DNA of 64,000 bases from Clostridiales bacterium (GTDB lineage: Bacteria > Bacillota > Clostridia > Peptostreptococcales > Acidaminobacteraceae). The notes beneath the pieces were generated by a model, which was not told the DNA's origin, did not search any database, and saw only the letters and a program-made list of their open reading frames with translations. The stretch is from contig JAIOSU010000143.1 in the NCBI GenBank assembly GCA_021107455.1, positions 1-64,000 on the forward strand, given 5' to 3'. The translations under genes were made by a program, and so were the position numbers. This document shows, piece after piece, positions 42,763-51,396 of this stretch (its first letter is position 1; every line of letters begins with the position of its first letter).

Positions 42763-43986
42763 TCATTGTCTATTATTTTTGATGATATGATCGGCGACTG
42801 TTTTTGCAGACGAAAATGCCCACTGAAGATTATAACCGCCTGAATCGCCGTCGATGTCGAGTACTTCTCCTATGAAATAAAGACCTTCCTTTAATCTGGA
42901 CATCAGATGTTTAGCACTTACGTCCTCAAGAGCGACTCCACCTACAGTGACCATGGCTGATGCTTCTCCAGTAAGTGACTGGACCTTCACCGGATATGCT
43001 GTCAAATGTTTTATGAATTCTTTTCTTATTGGTTTTGTCACCTCAGAAAGTCTCAGCTCCTTTTTTGCACCTGATGAGGCTAGGATGACTGGTTTGAGAC
43101 GGTCTGGAATATCTAGTTTATTCATGAAAAAGGCCAAAGGCTTTTCTCCGTTATCTCCCGCAATTCCTAGAAAGAACCGATCGAGCGCTTCATAGGTCAT
43201 ATCGACAAACTGAATTTCAAGTCTGTCACCTTTCTCAAAGTTCCTGCTATTGTCGAGGATCACTGGTCCACTTAGTCCGAAATGTGTCAAAAGCAAATCT
43301 CCAGTGAACCTTCTGGTCTTTTGGCCTTCCCTCCCCATAGAGATATGGATGTTCTTAAAGGTGAGCCCACTCAATTCCAGCAAGTTCCTGTCATCGCAAT
43401 GAACAGAGGTCAGTCCAGGCTTCGCTTCCACGACCCTGTGCCCCAGCTTTTCAGCGATGACATAACCGTCCCCTGTCGTTCCAAGTCTTGAATAAGTCAT
43501 GCCTCCTGTAGCGACAATCAGATTTGTGGAACAGAAGTCACCATGATCAGTGCGTACAGTATAGGTTGATTCATCAAAAAGCACTTCAGTAAGCTTTACC
43601 TCTTTCATGATTTTTGCATTTCTGTTGTCACGGATGGCATTCAATAGTGTTTCAAGAACATCATTCGATCTAAGAGTTGCCGGGAACACTTTCCCATCTT
43701 CCCTCTCGGTACACTTCAGTCCATGAGATTCAAAATATCTGATCACAGCCTTGTTGTCATGATGTGACAATGAGAATTTCACAAAATTCTTATGCTCGCC
43801 ATAATGTGAATAGAAAGCCTTGATATCACCTCCGTGCGTCAGATTGCACTGACCGCTCCCGGATGCGAGAAGTTTGAGTCCCAAGCGGTTATTTTTCTCA
43901 AGCACAAGCACTTTGAGGGGACTAAGATGTGCCGCCAGATACAATCCCGCTGCACCTCCACCTATAATTATTGCATCATATTTCAT
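42763..43986 (-). CDS. HI0933/YhiN-family flavoprotein (NAD(P)/FAD-dependent oxidoreductase)
   Basis: IIIGGGAAGLYLAAHLSPLKVLVLEKNNRLGLKLLASGSGQCNLTH; VTVGGVALEDV; GEVLDIDGDSGGYNLQWAFSSA. Confidence 0.92.
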   Translation of the reverse strand: MKYDAIIIGGGAAGLYLAAHLSPLKVLVLEKNNRLGLKLLASGSGQCNLTHGGDIKAFYSHYGEHKNFVKFSLSHHDNKAVIRYFESHGLKCTEREDGKVFPATLRSNDVLETLLNAIRDNRNAKIMKEVKLTEVLFDESTYTVRTDHGDFCSTNLIVATGGMTYSRLGTTGDGYVIAEKLGHRVVEAKPGLTSVHCDDRNLLELSGLTFKNIHISMGREGQKTRRFTGDLLLTHFGLSGPVILDNSRNFEKGDRLEIQFVDMTYEALDRFFLGIAGDNGEKPLAFFMNKLDIPDRLKPVILASSGAKKELRLSEVTKPIRKEFIKHLTAYPVKVQSLTGEASAMVTVGGVALEDVSAKHLMSRLKEGLYFIGEVLDIDGDSGGYNLQWAFSSAKTVADHIIKNNRQ

Positions 43987-44030
43987 GTTTACCTCTTTTA
44001 CGGTATAATGTTAGTATCAGATTCGATTGG

Positions 44031-44100
44031 GGTACCGATTGGGGACAGGTGCAAACTGGTACCTTGAGGTACCAGTTTGCACCTGTCCCCAATCGGTACC
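44031..44100. repeat. Perfect palindrome (33-bp arms, 4-nt loop); REP/RAYT-associated-like element
   Basis: GGTACCGATTGGGGACAGGTGCAAACTGGTACC-TTGA-GGTACCAGTTTGCACCTGTCCCCAATCGGTACC; every base of the arms pairs. Confidence 0.9.
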
Positions 44101-44139
44101 TCATACTAAGAATTTCAAATATACAAGGAAGTGATCGAC

Positions 44140-45255
44140 TTGTTTTCAACCGAAGCCGAAGCCAAAAACCTCATAAACGCACTCAGAAACGGCACTGCCC
44201 CGTTTAGACATCATACGATGATCCTATCCGGTCGCGATGACGAGATCGACTCATTCAAAAAAGCGCTGAAGCTCATTGAAAACGACACCGGTTTAGTGAA
44301 AATCCTTGTCGGGGACTACAGCGTAGGTAAATCTTTTCTAATGGGTACCTACAAACATATTGCCCTCAATGACGATTATGTGATTGCATCGTTTCAAATC
44401 AACAATGGATATCGATTGAACAAACTGGAAGATCTATACTATGCCATCATGCATAATCTTTATTTGAAGCACAATCCACAGTCTAAATCTTCATTTGATG
44501 CTATTTTTGACCTTTGGATTGAAAATCTTAAATACTCACCGTTTCCAGTGCAAAAGAGCCACGAGATTCAGACGGTCTGTGATGCACTCTCGAAGTTCAA
44601 CCTCACTTTTTCTAGGGCGTTTTTAAGCTATATACGTTCAAAAATCAGGGGAGATCATGAAGCGACCACCACCACAAGCGCATGGCTTTCAGGGGAACAA
44701 CATATTCCTCAAGGCTTGAAACAAAAAGTCGATCTCACCGGAGGAGTCGACAAGACCAATTCGCTGGATTTCCTTAAATCTTTCGTGAAATTGATCACTT
44801 TGCTCGATTATAAAGGACTAATTGTTTTCATCGATGAACTCGACCTGGTATTGCACGATCGAAGTGATATAAGGTTAAGTGCCTATGACAATCTGAAGTA
44901 CCTTGTCGACCTCACCACCTCTGGAGAACTCCCCAATACTTTTTTTGTTTTCACCGGAACAAAAGAAGTGATTACGTCTGAAGAAAAAGGGGTATTAACG
45001 CATACGGCGCTTGCTCAGAGACTAAATCTGAACGTTCCGGAAGATTCCGGCTCGGTGTTTCATATTAGCTCACTTGAACCCATTGCCTTACTGGAATTGA
45101 CAAAAAAAGTCTTAAAACTTTATAGCAGCTTCACAGCTCTACCGAATCACATCAGTGCTGAGATGCTATATGATGAAATCAATAAAAGCGAACCGAAAGT
45201 AACACGTCATTATGTCACAAGGCTCATCGAAAGACTGGATTCTGAAATCCTATGA
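44140..45255 (+). CDS. BREX-type BrxC/BrxD (DUF2791)-like P-loop ATPase, orphan
   Basis: Walker A LVGDYSVGKSFL, Walker B GLIVFIDELDLVL; AEAKNLINALRNGTAPFRHHTMILSGRDDEI and AWLSGEQHIPQGLK resemble BrxD; start GTG 44131 or, with better RBS spacing, TTG 44140. Confidence 0.8.
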   Translation: MFSTEAEAKNLINALRNGTAPFRHHTMILSGRDDEIDSFKKALKLIENDTGLVKILVGDYSVGKSFLMGTYKHIALNDDYVIASFQINNGYRLNKLEDLYYAIMHNLYLKHNPQSKSSFDAIFDLWIENLKYSPFPVQKSHEIQTVCDALSKFNLTFSRAFLSYIRSKIRGDHEATTTTSAWLSGEQHIPQGLKQKVDLTGGVDKTNSLDFLKSFVKLITLLDYKGLIVFIDELDLVLHDRSDIRLSAYDNLKYLVDLTTSGELPNTFFVFTGTKEVITSEEKGVLTHTALAQRLNLNVPEDSGSVFHISSLEPIALLELTKKVLKLYSSFTALPNHISAEMLYDEINKSEPKVTRHYVTRLIERLDSEIL

Positions 45256-45262
45256 TTCGCCT

Positions 45263-45291
45263 GAACCTATCTATCATTTTAGCATAGGTTC
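45263..45291 (+). terminator. Hairpin terminator after the ATPase gene
   Basis: GAACCTAT-ctatcattttagc-ATAGGTTC. Confidence 0.55.
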
Positions 45292-45339
45292 ACAACAATT
45301 TTATATGCTTTTTATAAATAATATTGAAGGAAGGTCACA

Positions 45340-47135
45340 ATGAAAGGTACAGTAGTAAACATCTGGCTCAACACAATCACCAAACTCTATGGAGAAAACA
45401 CAAAAAATAAAATTCTAACCGAACAAGGTTGGAATCCAGGTCGTCTGATCACTCCACTCGAAGAGATTGAAGACAAACGCGTTTTTGCGTTAATCGACGC
45501 ATTCGCAAAGAACAAAGGTATGAAAAGCGAAGAACTTTGGAGAAAACTTGGGCAAAACAATATCAAATCTTTCCACGATTGGTTCCCGTCCTATTTTGAC
45601 AATTCCAGTGCCATGGGCTTTCTGATGTTGATGGACAGGGTTCACGCCCAACTCACCAAAATGATCCCAGGAGCTAAACCTCCCCGACTGATTCCGGAAG
45701 TCATTGATGAAAAAAACATCTACCTGACCTACAAATCCAAAAGAGGACTGTTTGAGTACCTTGCTGGACTATTTGAAGGAGTCGCTGAGCACTATGGTGA
45801 AAAAATCGACGCAAAAATTGTAGAGAAATCAACTGAGGCAGACGGGACCCATGTGGCGAAGTTCCATCTGATATTTGAAAAATCTCCAAAAACAATCAAA
45901 AAATACAAGCTCACAAAGTTCTTATCGTTTGGATTCATAAAATCCTTACCAATTAAGATCATGCTGATTCCAACACTTCTTACTGTAGCGATTATCGCAA
46001 TTCTAAATGGCGTTGAAAACATACCATTATTGATTGGAGCACCAATACTTGTATTCCTTTCAGGCATTTTTGTTGCCAGTGCTGTCATGAAACCGGTAAA
46101 TGAAATCCATGAGGAACTCGAAAAAATCAGGACACTCCAGATTTCTGAAGATTTGATAGTTAAAACCGGGGACCACATCGAATCAACTTATCGCGACATT
46201 GCAGATGTCAAAGACTCACTTAGAGAAGAATTCACTTATTTCAAAGGTGGAATGGATGATCTTTACTCATTCACAGATAAATTCTCCGTGGTTTCCAAGA
46301 ACCGATTGCCCAGTCCGTACAGGAAGTAGCGGAAGGTGCCATCCATCAAGCCACTGAAACAGAAGGTTCTGTGAGCATACTCGCGGACAACATCGAAATC
46401 CTTAATCAAATCAGCCAAAGAGAGCTCGAAGGTAAAGAAAGTCTGGAGTCCGCAGTGAAGCAAATTGAGATTTCATTCAACGATCTCGAGAAAGTCTCCA
46501 TAAATCTCAACCAGGTCAAAGACAAATTTTCCGAGGTCAACACCCAAGGTACTGAACTCAGTAAGAAAGTCAAAGACATCATTACAATCGTCAGTACAGT
46601 CGAAAGTATTGCCGAACAAACGAACCTATTGGCACTTAACGCTTCTATTGAAGCTGCAAGAGCTGGTGAAATGGGACGTGGATTCAGCGTTGTTGCTGAA
46701 GAAATCAGAAAGCTCGCTGAGGATTCAAAAAATGCCGTCAGCACCATCAACTCAAGCCTCAACCTGTTCACCCACGGTGTCAACAGCATGGTGAGTCAAG
46801 TCAATGACCAGTTCATCGAGCTTGAAAACGGCACAAAGACCATGGCGAACGTCACTGTGGAAAGTAAAAATGCATCTTCCCGAATCAAAGTGGTTTCAAA
46901 CTCTATTTCCGAGATTTCAAAACAACTTTCGGATGAGACCCAGAAAATCAACAAGGTATTCGAAAACATGCATACTTTAGCTGCCATAGCTGAAGAAAAC
47001 TCCGCTACATCACAGGAGATGAGTGCAAACGTCACGAATTTCTCCTCAGAGATCATATCGTTGACCGAGAACATCTCTGAACTTGAGAAAGTCGTGTTGT
47101 TCCTCAAAAATGAACTCAAAAGATATAAATTATAA
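45340..47135 (+). pseudogene. H-NOX (heme NO/O2-binding) domain methyl-accepting chemotaxis protein, frame-disrupted near 46300 (ORFs 45340..46329 and 46371..47135)
   Basis: N-part MKGTVVNIWLNTITKLYGEN...MDRVHAQLTKMIPGAKPPRL...YLTYKSKRGLFEYLAGL; C-part in another frame [30 protein letters not shown]...[40 protein letters not shown]. Confidence 0.93.
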
Positions 47136-47148
47136 CAGAAACGGCTCG

Positions 47149-47178
47149 TTTCCCATTGATGGAGAACGAGCCGTTTTA
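47149..47178. terminator. Bidirectional terminator
   Basis: AAACGGCTCGTT-...-AACGAGCCGTTTT. Confidence 0.85.
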
Positions 47179-47182
47179 TAAT

Positions 47183-48550
47183 TTAGACAAGTCTTGGATT
47201 GTCATAGATATTCGTTTTAAAATATAGGAAACTGTTGAGCAGCAAACGTACCGTCATATCCAGTGCAATCGCCAGAAAAATGACGTTGATAGACATTTGA
47301 AACACATAAGCTGCAAGAAGCGCTATAGGAACACGGACCACATAGAGACCGATTCCCGCTGCATACATAGGCATTTTGGTATAACCCGCACCTCTCAGTG
47401 CACCACCGAGTACGCCCGCTACATTCTGAGGCACTTGAGCAAGACCGCAATAGATTAGATACATCGTTCCGATTCGAATCAGTTCCTGGTCATTTGTCAT
47501 AATTCCAAGTAGCACTTTTGGAAACAGCACCAGAGATCCGCCACCAATCACAGACACGATCACAGCCCATCTTATGATTTCTCTTAGGTAACTCCTGGCC
47601 TTTTCTGGAGATTTGGCTCCCAGATATCTGCCCACGTAAGCCGTTGCAGCTACTTGAAATCCCGCCATAGGCATATATGCTATGCTTTCCGCTTGGAGCC
47701 CCAATTGATAGGCCGCATACGCATTGTCACCATATGTGAGTATTGCCCTGATCAACAATACTGAACTCATTTGCCAAAACAAGGATTCGATGGCACTAGG
47801 CACACCCGTTTTATAAACCGAAGAAATGATATTCTTTTTAAATCTGAAAAATGAAGAAAAACTGCTATGTTCAATGATGCCACCTTTTCTTACGATTACG
47901 ACAATCGCAATAATCGCAGCAATCGCTTGAGACGACGCCATGGCAATACCTGCACCCATGAGTCCTAGTGCCGGAATTCCAAAGGCTCCTCTCACTAAGA
48001 TCAGACCCAAAACAACATTGAGTATATTCATGATAGCACTGATGATCATTGGTGTAGTTGCGTCACCACGTCCCTGAAGGGCTCCCGCAACAATAAGGAC
48101 AATACCCAGAAATGGCATCCCAAGCCCCACAACTCTGAGCAGTTTGACACCGACTTCAAGGAGTTCACCTTTAGCGCCGAAAATTCCTAACCAAAAAGAA
48201 GGTAAAAATATCAAAGTACTCAAGAAAATCAATGACAATATACAGATTGATCCGATTGTTTGTCTAATTGCATGCTTGATGCGTTCATGGTCTTCCGCCC
48301 CTAGTGCTTGAGCGATGACGACCTGGACTCCGATTGCTATGCCTTTGTAGACCGCCCAAATCATACCTCTGACGCGGGTACTGAGGCCCATTGCCCCAAT
48401 AGCTATGAAACCAAGGTTACCAATGAGTGCCATGGATACGATACCGACCATCATTTCAAGTATACTGGACATCATGATTGGTAAAATCATTTTGAGTATA
48501 GCAAGTCTCATTTCGCGTTTTTCAATAGTCACAACAGCCATGACATCCAC
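47183..48550 (-). CDS. MATE family efflux transporter
   Basis: VVIAQALGAEDHERIKHAIRQT, 12 TM layout, GALQGRGDATTPMIISAIMNILNVVLGLIL. Confidence 0.92.
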   Translation of the reverse strand: MDVMAVVTIEKREMRLAILKMILPIMMSSILEMMVGIVSMALIGNLGFIAIGAMGLSTRVRGMIWAVYKGIAIGVQVVIAQALGAEDHERIKHAIRQTIGSICILSLIFLSTLIFLPSFWLGIFGAKGELLEVGVKLLRVVGLGMPFLGIVLIVAGALQGRGDATTPMIISAIMNILNVVLGLILVRGAFGIPALGLMGAGIAMASSQAIAAIIAIVVIVRKGGIIEHSSFSSFFRFKKNIISSVYKTGVPSAIESLFWQMSSVLLIRAILTYGDNAYAAYQLGLQAESIAYMPMAGFQVAATAYVGRYLGAKSPEKARSYLREIIRWAVIVSVIGGGSLVLFPKVLLGIMTNDQELIRIGTMYLIYCGLAQVPQNVAGVLGGALRGAGYTKMPMYAAGIGLYVVRVPIALLAAYVFQMSINVIFLAIALDMTVRLLLNSFLYFKTNIYDNPRLV

Positions 48551-48607
48551 CCCGAGTCATTTTATTTCGCTTCCCTATATATTCTAACAGAATTGTAGAT
48601 TTTGTAA

Positions 48608-48637
48608 ATAAAAAAGAGGACCGCTTAAGCGATCCTC
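48608..48637 (-). terminator. Rho-independent terminator after the ribU-like gene
   Basis: Minus strand GAGGATCGCTTAAGCGGTCCTCTTTTTTATT. Confidence 0.8.
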
Positions 48638-48646
48638 CCGTAAATT

Positions 48647-49240
48647 TTATCGATGCAATATCGGTGATATTCTCTTGTAAAGAACAAGTGTCAAAATTGA
48701 AAGTACAATACCTTTGAATATGTTGAACGGCATGATTCCGAATAAGATCAATGTCTCCAGTGAAACTATCGACGGATTCACAGCTGCGCCCATACCAATA
48801 ATGGCATCAATCGGCATGAAATTCGTATAAAATGGAATCAAAATGAAATAGTTTGCGAGACCGCCAACGATTGACATAACCACAGTTCCCACAGCGAGTC
48901 CGATAATCGCCGACTTCTTGGATTTACTTCTCTTATATACCAGAGCGGCAGGAACCACCATGGAAATACCGATTATAAAGTTGGCAAGTTCTCCAACTCC
49001 ACCAGTTGATGTTTGAAACATATGCAACAAGTTCTTGATGCCTTCAACAGCTATTCCCGCAAAAGGTCCCATTGAAAACGCTAATATAAGTGCCGGTAAA
49101 TCACTCACGTCGATTTTCAAGAATGCCGGGAAAATTGGAATTATGAGTTCAAATTGCATCAATACGAAAGCGAGAACACTCATCATCGCTATCTTGGTCA
49201 TATGTGAGACCGAAATCTTTCTTTTTGTCTGTGCTACCAT
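48647..49240 (-). CDS. ribU: ECF transporter riboflavin S component, RibU-like
   Basis: KIDVSDLPALILAFSMGPFAGIAVEGIKNLLHMF...ANFIIGISMVVPAALVYKR; preceded by an FMN riboswitch; start 49240 after GGAGG. Confidence 0.9.
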   Translation of the reverse strand: MVAQTKRKISVSHMTKIAMMSVLAFVLMQFELIIPIFPAFLKIDVSDLPALILAFSMGPFAGIAVEGIKNLLHMFQTSTGGVGELANFIIGISMVVPAALVYKRSKSKKSAIIGLAVGTVVMSIVGGLANYFILIPFYTNFMPIDAIIGMGAAVNPSIVSLETLILFGIMPFNIFKGIVLSILTLVLYKRISPILHR

Positions 49241-49288
49241 ACCTATTACCTCCATCATCATATAATTGGGTTTATGACTTTCGGGGTA

Positions 49289-49322
49289 CAAAAAATCCCC
49301 ATAAAGCATGACTTCAGGGGAA
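49289..49322 (-). terminator. Terminator hairpin, likely expression platform of the FMN riboswitch
   Basis: Minus strand TCCCCTGAAGTCATGCTTTATGGGGATTTTTT. Confidence 0.7.
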
Positions 49323-49339
49323 AATAGACATGTAACATA

Positions 49340-49452
49340 AACCTCTTCTTCCATCCAGACTATAACTGTCGGCTCTGGAATTCAACCAGATCAACCTTTC
49401 GGCTCGCGGGCTATACCGCCGGTGGGGACTCACACCCCGCCCTGAAGATTAT
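49340..49452 (-). promoter_or_regulatory. FMN riboswitch (RFN element)
   Basis: Minus strand TTCAGGGCGGGGTGTGAGTCCCCACCGGCGGTATAGCCCGCGAGCC...TGGTTGAATTCCAGAGCCGACAGTTATAGTCTGGATGGAAGAAG. Confidence 0.96.
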
Positions 49453-49486
49453 TTCGTTTTTATTTTAACACGAGTCTTTTATTATG

Positions 49487-50869
49487 TCAAGCTATTGCTT
49501 CGCTGACCGAACCCTTAGGTGACTTGATCACTTTGCGCTGCCAATTGCCTGTCATATAGATGCCGAGTCCCACGATGCAGATCAAGAGATTACTGATGAT
49601 CATGGCATACCATATGGAAGAAGGACCGAAATTTGCATTTTTGCTTAAATACATTACCATAGGAATTCTGAGTACCCATAGTCTTCCCATCATGAGGACC
49701 ATCGCGGAAAGCGTATGACCGGAACCTTGAAATGTACCGACGAGAATTTGAAAATAGCCCATGAGTGGTATGGAGATCAGTATCATTTTCAAATATGCTG
49801 TGCCGCTCTCGATCACTTCTGGTGACTGAGTAAAAGCACTAACAATCGTTTCCGAAAATGGGAACATCATGCCACCACCCACAACCAACATGATTGTGCT
49901 CAATTTCGTACTGGTCCAAACAGCAGTTTTGGCTCTCTTTACATTGTCTGCACCGAGATTTTGCCCAACAACAGTAGCAAGAGCGCTACCAATTCCCATA
50001 GAAGGCATCATGATGAGTGAACTGATTCTATTTCCTACTGCAAAAGCGGTTAATGTGATCTCACCAAACGACACCAGGAACACATTTAGTACAGTAAAAC
50101 CGAGTGCAGTCGTCGCTTGACCCGCAGAAGAAGGAAAACCAATTTTGATGATTTTCATCAAACGTTCCATGTCCGGCTTCAGATCTGCGAAATCAATTTT
50201 GAGACTTTGTTTGTCACTGAATAGAGTGAATACACCATAAATAGCGAAGACACCTGTGGAAAGCACTGTCGCGTATGCGGCACCTTCGATACCCAACTCG
50301 AGGACAAAAATGAAAATCGGATCCAGAATCACATTCATAAGAACTGATAAAGCGCCAATCACCAGTGGTGAAATCGTATCACCTTGTCCGTGCTTGACCG
50401 CATTGAATGCATTCATCAGAAAAGTCGAAAACAAACCCGCAAACATGATGCTTAGGTACGCGACACCATTGTCGTAAAGACTTCCCGTCGCTCCCATCCA
50501 TCTGACGATATAAGGTGCGGCGAAGAATCCTGCGACTCCAAGAACAACCGAAAGACTAAACAATAAGAGAATCGCCTGACCGGCTGTTTTTTTTGCCTTA
50601 AAATTGTCTCCCGCTCCAATGTATTGTGAAATCAATGCAGACGTAGCAATTGTCATACCGATTCCAAAAGACATCATCAGAAATATGAGTGGCCAGACAA
50701 ATTGCACCCCAGCTACCTCATTGCCACCAATCCGACTTATAAAGAACGTATCTGTTAAATTATAGAGCGTATGTATGAAGTTGTTGAGCATGACCGGCAA
50801 AGACAAAGTCAGAATCACCTTGTTCATATTCCCGTTCAAAATCAAATCCCTTTTCTTTTTGAAATCCAT
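49487..50869 (-). CDS. MATE family efflux transporter
   Basis: LTLSLPVMLNNFIHTLYNLTDTFFISRIGGNEVAGVQF; GQNLGADNVKRAKTAVW; start at 50869 preferred. Confidence 0.92.
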   Translation of the reverse strand: MDFKKKRDLILNGNMNKVILTLSLPVMLNNFIHTLYNLTDTFFISRIGGNEVAGVQFVWPLIFLMMSFGIGMTIATSALISQYIGAGDNFKAKKTAGQAILLLFSLSVVLGVAGFFAAPYIVRWMGATGSLYDNGVAYLSIMFAGLFSTFLMNAFNAVKHGQGDTISPLVIGALSVLMNVILDPIFIFVLELGIEGAAYATVLSTGVFAIYGVFTLFSDKQSLKIDFADLKPDMERLMKIIKIGFPSSAGQATTALGFTVLNVFLVSFGEITLTAFAVGNRISSLIMMPSMGIGSALATVVGQNLGADNVKRAKTAVWTSTKLSTIMLVVGGGMMFPFSETIVSAFTQSPEVIESGTAYLKMILISIPLMGYFQILVGTFQGSGHTLSAMVLMMGRLWVLRIPMVMYLSKNANFGPSSIWYAMIISNLLICIVGLGIYMTGNWQRKVIKSPKGSVSEAIA

Positions 50870-51033
50870 AAAAACCTCTCCATCACATGTCATTTTAGCC
50901 ATTTTTATTATAGCACATATTAATTAGCTACTCAAACATTTCGTGAGGCTAAATATAATATTTTGTAATACCTTTCGCTCACTCTGTGTATTTCTGATAT
51001 AATTATCTTATCAAATAATAATGGAGGTCACAT

Positions 51034-51381
51034 ATGGTCGTAGGAAATTTTAATGCGCTGAAAGCAAAAGAAATCACCAGCCCACTTGCTCGGAATGCCG
51101 CCATGAAAGTATTGGTATCACCAGAAGATGGTTGGGAAGGTTACGTCATGCGCGTAGTCGAGCTGGAAGTGGACGGGTATAGCCCGAAGCACGAGCACGA
51201 TTGGCCACACATCAATTTTGTAATCGAAGGTAACGGTACCCTTTTAATAGGAGAAACACTTCATACGTTATCACCAGGCAGTTACGCCTATGTACCAAAC
51301 AACACAATTCACCAATTCTCAAATGCTGGAGACACCACACTAAAATTTATTTGTATTGTGCCGGAAGAAGGTCATCAATAA
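51034..51381 (+). CDS. Cupin-domain protein
   Basis: SPKHEHDWPHINFVIEGNGTLLIGETLHTLSPGSYAYVPNNTIHQFSNAG. Confidence 0.9.
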   Translation: MVVGNFNALKAKEITSPLARNAAMKVLVSPEDGWEGYVMRVVELEVDGYSPKHEHDWPHINFVIEGNGTLLIGETLHTLSPGSYAYVPNNTIHQFSNAGDTTLKFICIVPEEGHQ

Positions 51382-51396
51382 TTAAGGGGATTAATA

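Noticed and set aside
44031-44100. Considered the palindrome as an ordinary Rho-independent terminator
   Set aside because: Lies between divergent gene starts, lacks T-runs on both sides, and the arms are far longer than needed.
49241-49354. N-terminal extension of RibU ORF (MEEEVYVTCLFSPEVMLYGDFLYPESHKPNY...)
   Set aside because: Translation of the riboswitch tail and terminator hairpin; true start at 49240 has a good RBS.
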